Part shown: positions 1 through 13,097 of the stretch, piece after piece
Position numbering within the stretch: the first letter of the stretch is position 1
Layout: every line of letters begins with the position of its first letter
Source of the DNA: Bombus terrestris
Lineage: Eukaryota; Arthropoda; Insecta; Hymenoptera; Apidae
Reading direction: 5' to 3'
Assembly (NCBI RefSeq): GCF_910591885.1
Contig: NC_063278.1
Coordinates: 2,169,501 to 2,233,500, forward strand
Length of the DNA: 64,000 nucleotides
Translations under genes and position numbers: made by a program
Notes under the pieces: model-generated
Database searches by the model: none
What the model was told of the DNA's origin: nothing
The model's input: the letters and a program-made list of their open reading frames with translations, nothing else

Positions 1-55
1 AAGAGCTATAGATAATCGATAAATCCATTTAATATTTTAAATAAAAAGATAGCCT

Positions 56-570
56 CTATAACCAATCGTCTGACTGGAAGTCGATAGGATCTAAATTTGG
101 AGGAATCTTACTGGAAGGAGTTTGTTGGAAATCGGCTCCGCCGATGGCGAGAGCGGTGGCAGTAACTGCAGTTGCGGCTGTTTCGGTAGTTTCATCGATC
201 GATGTAGCACTGCCCTTCACAACCGTACAACAACCAGAAAGCTTGCCGTGAACGCAAAAGATCACCTTCCGCGACGAGGTCTCTTCGTTCTCATCCATCT
301 CATTGTTATTCGGTGGAATGCTCGTCCCATATCCGTATACAGCCTTGTCTTCGAATCTAACCAGTAAACAAAAGAACCAATTGATTTCTGTCTTCTATCG
401 TGCTCGTATGTCGTTGCAGCCACGTGCAATAAAACAGAGTCGATAAACGTGGCGATCACGTACGCGATCAATTCCGTGGAAATGGTTTCTGTCAAGTTAT
501 GGAACGCGGGACTCGTAATACATTCTGGTTTCTCTTCGTTTTCATGATATTCTATACCGTTACCGTCCAT
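56..570 (-). CDS. Unrecognised small protein, two exons (about 135 aa)
   Basis: I do not recognise this protein. Exon 1 runs from an ATG at 570 to 464 and ends in a strong donor (GTACGTG); exon 2 runs from 356, after a TTAG acceptor, to a stop at 56. Phase 2 joins cleanly to give ...TELIAFEDKAVYGYG..., an uninterrupted 135-residue frame. The protein starts MDGNGIEYHENEEKPE, is acidic and polar, has no clear signal peptide or membrane segment, carries an Ala/Thr-rich stretch in its middle, and ends DFQSDDWL. An unspliced reading of exon 1 stays open to 262 but is less convincing. The coding prediction rests only on splice fit and open frame, and upstream non-coding exons may exist beyond 570. 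It is the first gene of the window and its 3' UTR may run off the edge. Confidence 0.5.
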
Positions 571-3500
571 CTGCTTTCACCACTACTATTTGCACACGAT
601 TACCAATTAGATAATCGAAACTAAACTATTCTTACAATCCTCTGGCCCGTAATGTTTTCCTCTCTCCTTGTTTTCGTTCACGCGGAAGATAACTGCAAAC
701 GAACGTTAACGATTACAACCGAATTTATTATCATACTTAATCATTGTTTGATTTCTATTACACTATTACTATTCAGTAATCTAAATCGGAGATTTATCAG
801 GCAAACAGATTAAGTCGAAAGTACGAAGTTCTCGGTTTTCGCTAGAAAATCGAGAAAGATAGAAAAAAAAAGAAAGAGAACAAGAAAGATATAGAACATT
901 CCAGACGCGTGTGAAGGGGACTTAAGGCGGTGGAGCTCGATCGCTTAATCCCGCTTTGGCCCGATCTGTGTCGTGCGTCCCTGAACGTGTTATCGTGAGA
1001 AAAAAATTTCATTGTCGCGGATAACTTCTATGTAGATAGATTAAAGCAGAAATAGATAGATACACAGATTTGCACGTCTCTCTTATTTCGATCGTTTGTT
1101 GAAAAATCCAGCGTTATATCCACGTATTGATATTATACATACATAGACCGATAGAGAAATATCGTTGTTTATTATTGCTATCAATTATTTATCGATCATG
1201 ATATTTCTTATTGTTTCTTGGATTTTTTGTAATTATAGTGGTTAAAGATTGCCGCCTAAAATTCAAAGGGGAAAACTCGCGCGAGATAAGATCGAAAGTA
1301 GGAGAGCGCGGCGCAAGCAATTGAGGGAGAAAAGTCGGTGATGAGGTGGAAACTGCCGCTTACGTGAGATCGCGCGTGATCCTCTTAACGATCGTTATCG
1401 TTTCTCACGTAGCTCGCTATCTAACAAGATATCATCGAGGATAACATGTGCAAATGCGCCTTCGTTAAATCGTTATCCGTAAGAATGACTTCTCACGACA
1501 AAAATACTACGATTCCGGCTAACAGTAATGCCGTGTGCAAAATCATTCGAACCGAACGAATAATACATACACGGTATTCAAGTCCGTGCTATACGCGACA
1601 TATACTTTAATCACACTGATTGCTTCTTCCAATTATATTTGATTGTACTGACTTCCGGTATTTCTTGTATTCTTGTCTAATAATACTAAAAATACAAAAT
1701 GTTGAAGATAAATAAAATTTTTTCTAACGACACGCGTCTATTTGCTCGCCAATTCGCTTTTCGAGTTATCTCAAAGTATTACCATTCCGAGATTTACAAT
1801 TTACAACGAGACTTACTGCAAATGCAGCTAAACGTCAGGTGATCATGACCGACTGCGCATAAATAGCAAACGTACAGTCGCATCTCTGTCACGTTCAAAT
1901 ACCGTGTAAAATACCCAAATATCTTTTCTTCCTCTTTGCGATAGATAGATGAACGAAATTCACTTCCTGCTTTATAGTATAACATACAGCATGGCTGTCA
2001 AGATACGGACGCGCCTTCGAGTTTGATTTTATCGGTATCGAAGTTACGGTGAGTTGAGCATGTAAAAATGATGTAAGAGAAAAAAACAAGGAAAAAGTGA
2101 TTTAAAAAAAACAAATAATTGCTCGAAAGTAAACGGAATAAGTGGTCGGAAGTCGTAGAATTTTGATAGGAGAATTTAGCGTAAGCAGAGAGGTAGGATG
2201 TTTCTCCTATGTAACAGAGTCGAAAGACTAAATAATTAACAATATCGTTATCCATTTCTTCAATGAAAGATATATTTTTGGTAAAAATCATTCGCCAGGA
2301 TACCGCGACGATCTTTGTAAGAATGAACGTGTGATCATAGCGCGCGGTACGCTGCGCGACGACGTGATGCGACGCGGTGAATTTACTAGGTAGGGAGAAG
2401 TGGAAGAGGCGATTCGATCCGACCCGGTCCGAATTGATCCGATCGAATTCGAAAGGGATGTTCGAACTCACAGCTTGATCCTTTCCTCGTCCATGATCCT
2501 CGTGCTGCGGAGGACTGCGTGTATGTGTGTGTGTGGGTGTGCGTGCGAGCGTGCGGTAGACAGCAGCGCTGACCGTGACGTGCAATGAACAACCAAATCA
2601 ATTCACCGTTCGGTAGATCGATCAAAAATATGTTAAAGAAAAGCAAAAGGGAGAGAAAACGAAAACGCGACGTCGCGACGCGGCGCGGCGCGGCGCGGTG
2701 GTCAAACCGTACCGATGGAAGCGATACGAAGCGATGCGACTCGTGGCGTAGCGAGGCCAGGTGAGCCGACCCGGGACAACGAAAAACGGACGCGCCGCGA
2801 ACATACAACCGAAAGTCAACAATTGTATTAAGTCCTCGGCCGATCAGAGATACGTGAATAGTCCGTGCGCGCGTCACTAGTTGTATGAACAACGCAAACC
2901 GTTTGCCACTTCATCCCGTCTTTTAGTAGAAAACCCACTGTCCAGCCTCGTCCGTTTGTTTTACCAGATAGCTTAACTCTCGATCAGTTTCTCCTCGGCT
3001 CTTCCTCTCTTTTCCTCTTACTCTTTTCCACGCTATCCTTCTCCATTCCCTCCCCCACTTTCTGCTTCAAGATCGCTCTCTACCGATTTCCTTCCTCCTC
3101 TTTCACCCCTTCTTGGCTCATCGGTTCCCCCACTTCTCGCTTCCTCTATCTGTTTCTGCCTTTCAAACTTCCTATCTATTCGCCGTTCATTCTATCTTTC
3201 TCGCGCTTTGCGTACGATAGCCTCGTGCCTCGATGTATCGCGCTTTCCTGTTTCTGTTATTTCCTGACGTAGCGTTTGTTACAATCATCATTTTAACAAA
3301 CTATCATGGTTCTCCGAAATTTCTATCATTCATCGATCTAATCTATCGATTATTCGGTGGAACGGATGGGCTCGAAAACAATCGCTATTGGAACTTTGTT
3401 CGACCGATCGATCGTATTCCGTTTTTCCGTCTTTATTCTCTCTTCCTTTTTCCTTGCCTATAAGATTTCGCTCCATTTGATTTCTTGTGCTCGATTTCGA

Positions 3501-5242
3501 TTATAGGAACGAATGTATTGGGAAACGCGCGTAAAAAGTTCATGATAAAACAGTTTGTAGCCGCGGGTCGAGAAATTCATATTCGCAATTCATTTATGTT
3601 GCGACTTTCCTTCTAATGTTTGAGAACTAACGATCGTTTTACGAGTCAAGTGTATAGAAAAAATCCAATTTTTTGAAACTCATATTTAGCCAATTATTTT
3701 TGAAATACAAAACCATTTTTACTTAAATTTGAATAAACAAAATTTGAGCTTCAACTGAGTCAGCCGTATTCTCGACAAGTGTACAGTCTTTTTTTCAGCG
3801 ATTAATTCGATTCCAGTTTGTAACGCGCAAGTGTTGTGCTCTATTTCTTGTTGTATTTAATCACATTGTAATTACTTACTTTTTGCAAAGAAAATCTCTT
3901 CGAGGTAAACGTGTGTTCGATGATATAACTTCAAAAAACGACAATGTACCTGTGTGTACATGTGTGCTTACAGGATCCTTTCTTTCTCTCCTCTTTTTCA
4001 TTCACCTTTCAACTTTTGTCGTAAGCAAGATGAACTCGAAAATAAAAGTAAATCGTCATTAGGAAAAGTGCGAAAGATTCGTTTCAAAAACCATTATACC
4101 AGGATTTTATCGAATGAATTTCGAAGAAGGAACTACGGAAAACTAAGAATAGGCTTTTGGAATGCGAACGAATGTTAAAAATCGTTAATGCCAAAATATA
4201 TTGTTAAAAATAAGGAAAATAAAAAGGACGAAATGAAGAAAAAATGCCCATTGAACCTCTGCGTTGAAAATTTATATGAAAACAATATTCCGATACGTTA
4301 CTGATTAAATTATCGTTTCATCGATTAACCGCCTCTTATGTATATTCTCATTCCAAACAATTTATAGTTACAGAAACGTACATATTTATAAGCCTCAAAT
4401 TCTTATAAACGTTAAAAAATAAAATGAAATTACGTACGATGTATGATTGCTTCGAAAAGCTTTATCCATTCTTGTGACAAAATGCAGGTTCTTTCTCTTA
4501 AGAAATACAAATCTTTCTTCCTTTCGATTTCACCAAATAATACGAATAATGTAAACAAGAAGACATTAACCGCTACACGCGTCGAAAAACTTGACTCGAC
4601 CGCACACCGCGCTCGATCTATCACAGTTGTATGTTTTTCTATCGACGAAAGATGTCATTACTAGCCAAATAAGATGTATTCTTTCGTAAATATTTTCACT
4701 TTATAAATTAATCGATTGATCTTGTTTTCTCAGAGTGACAATTTTGATATACATAGATAAAAATTGCGAAAAATTTCGCATAAAGTCGAACGTTTTCTTA
4801 TTTTATGTGCAAGAGAAAGCATTCTCATTCGTCGAAGGAACGTGTATTTATAAAAGATACCTTACAAACGTTACAAGTTTATTTTTTATAACTATAAAGT
4901 AGACAATACAAAATCACAATCGTGTTAACGGCACGGTCATAGTTGCCCGGCTACAGTTAACTACTACGATATTACAATAACAACGATCCATTTTCAAATG
5001 ACTGAATGTTTCGCTGAATTTCATACAATCAATTGCAGTAATCTATTTCACCCTGCAGCGTTCGATATTCGCGTGTAAATGTATCGCATTCTTCTTACTT
5101 TCTCGGCATTCAAAAAAATCACGCGTCACTGCAACAATGTGCTCGCATGTATTGAAAACGAAATTGAACTAGTTCTGGAAAGTTATTCGTAAAACTCTTC
5201 CTTTTTCTTGATCGATTTCGGTACAATTCATGCCATTTCTGC
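571..5242. other. Non-coding stretch between the first gene and UGGT
   Basis: No convincing coding exon is seen. A CpG-rich segment lies at about 2330-2880, with repeated GCGCG words at 2685-2700, and could be a promoter or first non-coding exon. A pyrimidine-rich tract follows at about 2990-3200. The rest is AT-rich. The 3' end of UGGT enters here from the right; a TTTATT (AATAAA on the minus strand) at 4878-4883 is a candidate polyadenylation signal for it. Open frames such as the one at 1998-2585 look like chance. Confidence 0.6.
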
Positions 5243-8200
5243 TTATAGCTCTTCGTGCTTGGTAAAATCTTCCACATCTCCGAATGTTTCTAAAATAAAA
5301 GAGGACAAGAAGAATTGATAACAAGATTGATATACATAATACTATTGATATGTATAATATTGCGAGAGGCATTGCTAAAGTATTGGCTATCGCTGTTTAA
5401 TCGATGCGTTTAATCAATACCATTTTCTTCCTTCTCCGTTTGTCTATTCTCATTCTCCAGTTTCATCTGTAAGGCTTTTATTTCTTCATCATAACCTATC
5501 CATTCCGGTAATATACGTACAGCAGCTTGTAATTTAGCTTCCTTAGTCATTGGATTATTACACTACGTGATGCAAAGATCGAACAATATGTTTAAGTTTA
5601 CGTTAGAAATGTATTATCAGCTAAATGTAACGAATCTATAATATAAACTTTATTTACCAAGTCTATAGTTTTGGCATATTTCTTGGATGCATCGTCGCAC
5701 CAAGTCTCACACCATAACCACTCTTGCGGCAGTGATTTAATACTCACTTGATGAATCATGTTATTGGGGAGATCCTAAAAAGGACGCGCTAATTTGTAAT
5801 CGTTATATATTATTTAATCGAATCATTCCGGTATTACTGTTAGTATCGTACGGACTTGGTCCAAATTAGACAAACTATTAGGATCTTGGCTCAATGCTTG
5901 ATACTGTCCCCTTAATCTGTCTCCGGCTGCAATACGTCGGAATCGCTTCAAATCTACCACGTACAGAGCACTGATGTGATAAGCACGCCCCTGTAAATGA
6001 TTTCGCCAATAACCTTGTTTCCAAAATCGAAATCCGTCCATTTCTTTCCTGCTGTCACAAAATGGAGTGTATGCATATGGCGCGCCGCCAAGGTCCATGG
6101 TCGCCAATTCTTTTAAATCTGCCCTTACAACCTAACATAATACAATGTTATTACGATCGTACAGAAGTAGCAATAGTAACAGTAAAGATAACAAAAATAT
6201 TAATGATTTACAGTAATTGCTTGTACATAATTATTATACCTGATCAGCATCAACGAATATTATCTTTTTAACGTTTAAAGGGAACAGCACATCCAAAAAC
6301 AGTATTTTGTAACCCCATATGGTTCTTTGCTTTTCAGTTTGCTGATGGAGCCAGCGAGGCCATTTGTATTGTACCAATTCATATTCAAAACCATATTCCT
6401 TTGCCATATGTGGTAAAAAATCCTAAAATGAAGGAAGATTTGTTGAAATATGTCGTTTAATTTATTTAATTTATTTCGCTTACTTTTAACGTTGGTGATA
6501 GATAATTCTTCAGGAACCAGAATTTGACGGGACTTTTGGTATGCTTTATAACGCTTAACATCATAATTTTCAGAAATCTTTCATACAAGTGTCCAGAGGC
6601 TAAAGAGAAGATATTTAATTTTTCATCCTCATCGTCACTATCGTCTGCTGTCGTAAATGTCCTAATTTCGAAGAGAGCGATAAAATTAGGAAATGGAAAA
6701 AATTCAACTGTTTTTTTCATTGAATTTCAGGAAGGTACATAACGTGATTGAATAAGCGTACAACAAGTGTTGTATTCAAATGTATAATGCACGTTTAAGA
6801 TGCGAAACAATTGGTAAAATAATTATGTATCTTTACACATTACGAGCAATATACGTTATACGCGATAATGTTTAAATAGTTGTTGAAAGCTTACCAAAAT
6901 TTGGAAAAGCTAAAAAGAGAGAGAAAATAAACAGAAATTAAAGTTAGAGGATCGCCTAACACGATGTGCTAAAAATATTTCATATCTTTATATATGCTTA
7001 GTGCCAACGCGAATTTAAAACTATTCTAAAAATGCGTAGTCGACCTATACAATGCGTAGTCGACCTATACCTATACAAAAGCGAACAGTGCAAATTTTAT
7101 TTACCTAGAAATAGAGTTCCATAAGCCAGAACTTTTATCGTCTTCCGATAAAAGATCCATTCCCACCTTGTCCGGCTTTTTCGATACTTTAACTTTCAAC
7201 ACGTGACTTCTAAGAGAACTTATAACAACTTTTACGTCATTGCCGTTTTGTAAAACATCTTGACCACCGATAGTAGTAAAATCATAGATTTCCGCCGACC
7301 GTCCTTGCCGCATACGCAATATCCATTCCCCTGGGTTTGCTTTAAGCTGAAAATATCCCAAGTTTGCCATTACTATAGTGTCAACCATTAATGGTTGCTT
7401 TCCCGTTCCCAATGTGATTTGTAATCCACGAGGTGGATTTCCGATTACTGCTTCGAAACAATGACCTTCAAGAAGTAAATGCTCTAATTCAAATTCGCTG
7501 TAACAAAGAATTGTGGATATACAACAAACACATTTTAATTGTGATCTATAGTTTCTTCCAACGCGACACACTTACCTGTGCACTCCAATTGCTACATTAT
7601 CCAATTTAATATTGTCTAAATCGTACACGCTCCGAACTACTTCCACTAACCAATTTTCTGGTGCATGAATATACTGTGTCAAAAGAGATGAAGTTGGTAA
7701 TTTTGTAAATTTTGCCATAGCCCCATTAACATGTCCATCGGGGGAGAATTGTAACTGAGGTTCGAACACGAAACGATAAAAACTGAAGTAACATAAATAA
7801 AATGCATAAATATAAAAGGAACAGGTCAATGTAGTAACATAATTTCGTATAAAATTAAAAGAACAGTATACAATATACCTTTTCAACGGCATATCGCTAT
7901 TTTTGTCCAAACAGTTTAAAAACACTTTAATGTTACAGTTTAAAGATTGTTGAAGCGTTTTTAAAATCGGACCCAATTTTTGTGCGCCGCGAGATACTGG
8001 ATCAACGATAGCGATCAAGGTAAATACCACTTCATCCGAATTTGTTGCTGGAACCTTTATGGCGCTAAATATATTAACAATCAGAATGTTAGGGATCGTT
8101 TAATTGTTTAAGCTCGCTCATAAAAATTATTTTTTTGCCATTTCCACACTCACCTATATTCATCACCGTGAAATGGAATGTGAAATCGGCTCCGCGTTTG

Positions 8201-11200
8201 AGGGTGCGATGCTAACAAGGATGTAATTTTCATTATCATATCATCGGTGACTTCTTGTCTTTCTGCACAAAAGATTATTATAACATTATATCATTCAAAT
8301 AGTATAGATACCACAGCTGTACATCATATGTATATGTTATCATAGATTAACTTCCGTACCATGCTCATCATTTTCCAACAATTGTTCCTTTATTAACATT
8401 TTGAACGATTTATCATCATAAGTACTTTGACTGAATCTTTCTAAAAGCGAAAAGTCTTCGCTTGTAAATTCTTCGCCCTCGTCTAAAGGACCAATTAATC
8501 GTCCATTACACACGATCGCTCTAACTCCCTGTTGCAGGTTTAGTACCGTTTTCACGTACTGGCGATGTACAAACAATTCATCGGCTTGGTTTTTCAACTG
8601 TTCTTTTACAGCCTCTTCCTAATTTTACGATAATTTGTTAAATATTTATTAGCATTGCCAAATTTTTTCGTAAAAAAGAAATAATTACCTCTATGTCAAT
8701 TTTGCCGTTAGCAACATCTTCTTTAATTATGTCACGAATAAAACGTATAGCCTTATCTACCGGCAGGCTATGTAAGGTAGCTAGAACTATTTGATTAATA
8801 TCAATTGTATTATCATCATTAGTACCGTCGAACGGATTAATGATTACACTAATTCTGACATCTGCATTCGAATCCTGAATAATAATCACCGCACAATTAT
8901 ATTTAAATATTAATGGAAATAATTTACTTAGTTACTTTATTGTACAAATCTGTGCATAAACAAGCATGAGAAATCACTTACTATGTATTCAAGTGCCTCG
9001 CGTAATAATTGTCTCCCTTCTGCGTCATTTAAATTTGCTACAACCCAAAAGGTATATAAATGGTGTACACTTGTGCGTCGTGTTACGTACATATAACGCA
9101 TTCTATCCATCAACCATGTTGATAAATCTTGAGGACTCCATTTACTATAATCTTTATCGTTAGGTATAGTGCCAATTAAGTTTAACCATGTGTGTTTCTC
9201 CGGTTTTAATATTCGCTCGTTCAAGCTATAACAAGTGAATAAAGATAATAAACGAACTGAAATCGCAAGGATCATATTCGTGAATTTTTAAATAAAATCT
9301 CATACCGAGGCATAACATTTGGCTGATTCATAATATAATCGACTACATCATCTCCTTCGGTTATTTCTCCTCGATACACTGCTTTTTGTAATGCAGGCGT
9401 TTGTGACATGATCGTAGATAGAACAGCTTCTTCAAATGAATTGGCGTTCAATTGTTCGGCTGACAAAGGTACACCATTTAACAAAGCTTGCGGAAATTTT
9501 TTAAAACCAGATCGTTTTACGAAATCATTAGCTAAGTGACGTCCTACGTCATATTCAGATTCTTCACCGAGGATATAATTTATGTTAGCTGACGAATCTT
9601 GCACTTTTATTGCCTTCTTTACATCTTCTACGTCTGGACCTTCTGGACCAATATAATTTCCTAACTAAAATTATACATCATAAATTATAAACATCGTTCA
9701 TTTCATATATATGATTAACGAGGCTACACGACAAATGACCGAATATTGTAAGGACTTACATTTATCAGAAATTGCAGAGCATGTTCCGATCCTTTAGTTT
9801 CCGCAAAGTAATGATATGCATTATTAACGGCGACACTAGCATCAGTCAATCCAGTTATAGAAGTATCGTAATTCGTTACGAAAACAAAACCTACCCTTAA
9901 TGGTACGGAATGTAGATATAAAGATTGAGCTAAAGTTATCAAAGGGGTGGATTCCCCGCTTAAAGGGTCAATAATTAATACCTATTGAAATATACAATTT
10001 TTAAATAGATTTGTATCTTTACAACTGTCTAACATTACATTGTAATTATTCTAGATCATCAACGTTTACAAACCAAATTGTACAAATTTCTTCTAATATT
10101 TCTAAGCATGCCAGGAAAAGTTGGTCTTAATAATTCTGTTAACGACGACGACCATCTTCCGTAAGCTGAATCCTGTTCGATATCGTTTACCCAAATTATT
10201 GCCGAATCTCTTATATCCATTGCAAATTCTTGTTTTTCCGTGTTAGCGGACAAACCCAAAGCCAGCAATGTACCCATCTCCGTCTTACTAAATCCTATAA
10301 ATGAGATGTTCAGTAATGTTATAGTTCATTTTGCACTTAACGAGTTATTCATAGCAATACAACATGTGCCGTACCGATTTTACGAAGAGATTCCATTACT
10401 CTCAATTCGCTTCTTAATGATTCTAAAAGACTAAGCACATCTACTGCTTCTAGATCAAAAAATAAACCATTAATAAAAAGCGCAGTATCTGTGGGTTGTA
10501 TATTTAAAGCTGTAGAAAACATTGCTTGATTGAGTTTCATTTCTTTCTTCATTTCATTATTCGCTTTTGTTCTAATTAGAGATTTCGCCTTCAAACAAAT
10601 TAGGATATCATCATTAATAGGAAATACTAAACAACATAAAATAAAAGCGTAAAATGCCCGCAACAGGATCATCATATGTATTGTAAAAAAATATTTACTT
10701 GCATTGGAAAATTTTGCGAAATATCCGTCAAAACATTAATGGCTTCGTTTGTGGGAGAATTCATTATCCTTTCAGCTGCTTGATGACTTAATTCTTGAAA
10801 CTGCCACACTTTTAGAGCACCAATTTCATGACTGGTTTCAAGTAAATGAGTTTGTAATTTATCCAGCTCTAATTGCTTATCAGGGTACAAGTTTCTAAAA
10901 TGATCAAGCCAAATTGTAGTAATAGAAGATGAATGCAAAAATAGATAAAACGGAATAAATGAAAAATTGAAAATGTATATATGCTTCAGAATTAATACTA
11001 ACGTGAAAATCAAATTTATATGCATATTAAGATATAACCACCTTACTTTAATGTTACAAAATTAATTCCATCTGTTTCTTCAGCGCTATCATTAGTGGCC
11101 TCTGAGTCTTTTCCTGCATTATCTTTGATATCCGAATCATCTGTTGCTTTATATTCTGTAGACTTCATTTGCAATTCTACCCCATATCCCGATAAACGTA

Positions 11201-12066
11201 CATTTTTGTCTATTCTGTCCTGCATAGACCATAATAAAAGACATTAAAAGTTTGTTATTACTGTTACACCAGGTATAATTACAATACCTTTAAATAATGT
11301 CGCAAAATATAATTAATTCCTCTATTTTCTGCAAGACTTTTTAATTTGTTATGAAAATCTGAGAATTTTGGTGTTCCAATCTGGCCATACAATATAATAA
11401 TTTTTTCTGACTGCTGAGACGTATAATAACGATGATCTACACTATATATATCTGGATGTAACCAAGTATCCTATGTAATAAGTGATAAAATGCATAAATG
11501 AAATCAATTAAGATAGATACATGTATCAAATGTTTACATGTCACCTACTTGACTAGCTAGTTCCTCTAATTCTTCTAAAGAACAAGTAAACACTCCACCG
11601 ACGTCCACTACATTATAACAATCAAAGATGGAAACATTTTTATTTTCTGCCATTTGTGTGAACATTTCCACTCGTGCCGAATAAATTCGTAGAGACAGAC
11701 CCAATTTCATTAATGCTACTTCTGATTGAGATAAATATTTTTCAGCAAAAGCAATAACAGCATCGTAGTTCTCTTTTTCTGTAACTACAAAAAAGAAAAC
11801 AACATGAAATTATATTGTTGCTAATTTAATGAAAATTAAGATAGATGAAAATTACCATTTCTTAAATCATAATTGGCAAAAGCATCTATAAATTTCCAAA
11901 AATAACTTGGATTTTCATCATTTAAATATTCAGCAGCTTCAAGAGCTAAGGGTGTTTCTTTCCATTTTGCATCTATTAGGGTGGTTACATATTTATTTAC
12001 CCTTCTGTCTGCTTTAATGTATATCATACACAGTAGTAAAAAATAAAAAAATATAATTAACCGCAT
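5243..12066 (-). CDS. Uggt: UDP-glucose:glycoprotein glucosyltransferase (UGGT)
   Basis: This ER lumenal enzyme recognises misfolded N-glycoproteins and adds one glucose from UDP-glucose to their high-mannose glycan, returning them to the calnexin/calreticulin cycle. The gene has many exons. The first coding exon (12066-11856) starts with a signal peptide (MRLIIFFYFLLLC) directly after an acceptor, so the 5' UTR is probably spliced. Thioredoxin-like lumenal segments follow. The GT24 catalytic domain lies at about 5420-7100: IIFVDADQ with the DAD metal/sugar motif at 6243-6251, then FWKQGYW, YHISALYVVDLKRFR and the family signature SLPQEWLWCETWC. The penultimate exon (5562-5421) joins in phase 1 to a 47-nt last exon (5289-5243) that encodes ...DFTKHEEL and a stop, an ER-retrieval tail. 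Expected length is about 1500 aa, usual for the family. Internal exon edges were not all fixed. The gene is divergent from Bcs1. Confidence 0.95.
7031..7070. repeat. Exact 20-bp tandem duplication inside a UGGT intron
   Basis: Positions 7031-7050 are repeated exactly at 7051-7070, followed by a partial CTATAC copy. It lies in the intron between catalytic-domain exons of UGGT. Confidence 0.9.
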
Positions 12067-13097
12067 CTGCAAATAATATCAAGATTATTAATAGTAGGAA
12101 AAGTAGTGGTAAAAATGTAAGAGGTTCGGTAAGGTTGAAGAATATGTTTCCGCGACAATACTGTTATATTTAGAATTTGAGAAGAATAAAAGTTATACTT
12201 TTAATTTGCTATACAATGAAATAGCCGAACTTCTAAACGTATCTATCATACATCAATATTCATTGTTACGAAGATATGTTTCTATCATTATATTCAAATA
12301 ATTGATAGATCAAAACGATACAACTTCCTATTCATATCGACGTTAGACTATCGAATAAAACGAAAAAAAATGTAAATAATAAAAATTATTAAAAATAAGA
12401 ATAATATAATTAATAGATTTGTATGATATCGTAGCATCGAAGAAAAGGATTCTTTTAATGAAATTTGCATACCTTTAAATTTACCATGAAACTTATATTA
12501 CGGAAGAATTGGATAACGATAATAGCCAATCCATGCAGAGCACGTGCGGTAAATATCGTACTGGTGAAAGAGTTCGGCTACGTAAGCTACCTTTAAGTTT
12601 ATACGTGGTAGTACGTAGTATTAGTATGAATAGTAATGATTATTATACTCATAGCATACATTTACAGATTTCACAAACCAGATGTGACGATTTACTAAAA
12701 TATGCTATCAGATATCAGTAATATATTCCTTTTAAAGAGAATGAATCATTTTCAAAAATATATTACTTGCAAACTTTTAATCTAGGACTATTGATGTGCT
12801 TCTGAAAGAAATCTATAAATTTCCTAGATTCTTTTGTGCAACCTAAACCAAAAAATATTTTTTCTCTCTCTTATGATTTTGTATAGTATTCAAATTGTAC
12901 GAGAATAGGTCGAGAACTTGTTTTATAGTTAGACGACTTTAAATGTTATGCAAATGAAAAGTAATATTGTATGTTATGAAAAACAGTTAAACGTTACTGA
13001 TACTGATATCATAAGAAGGATTGGTACATATGAAGCAGTGTAATAGAAACAATTTAATACTGTTACTGCCTTTAAGAAAGAAACAAATAATTGCATT
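12067..13097. promoter_or_regulatory. Divergent intergenic region between UGGT and Bcs1
   Basis: About 1 kb of AT-rich DNA separates the starts of two genes pointing away from each other. A TTTGCAG acceptor directly before the UGGT start codon suggests a spliced 5' UTR for UGGT within this stretch. Both promoters probably lie here, but I see no specific element that I can name. The open frame at 12509-12721 has no recognisable product. Confidence 0.55.

Noticed and set aside
1998..2892. Long overlapping minus-strand open frames near 2-2.9 kb
   Set aside because: They lie in a CpG-rich or repeat-like segment, overlap in two frames, contain simple His/Thr repeats from a GTGTGT run, and show no domain or splice logic.
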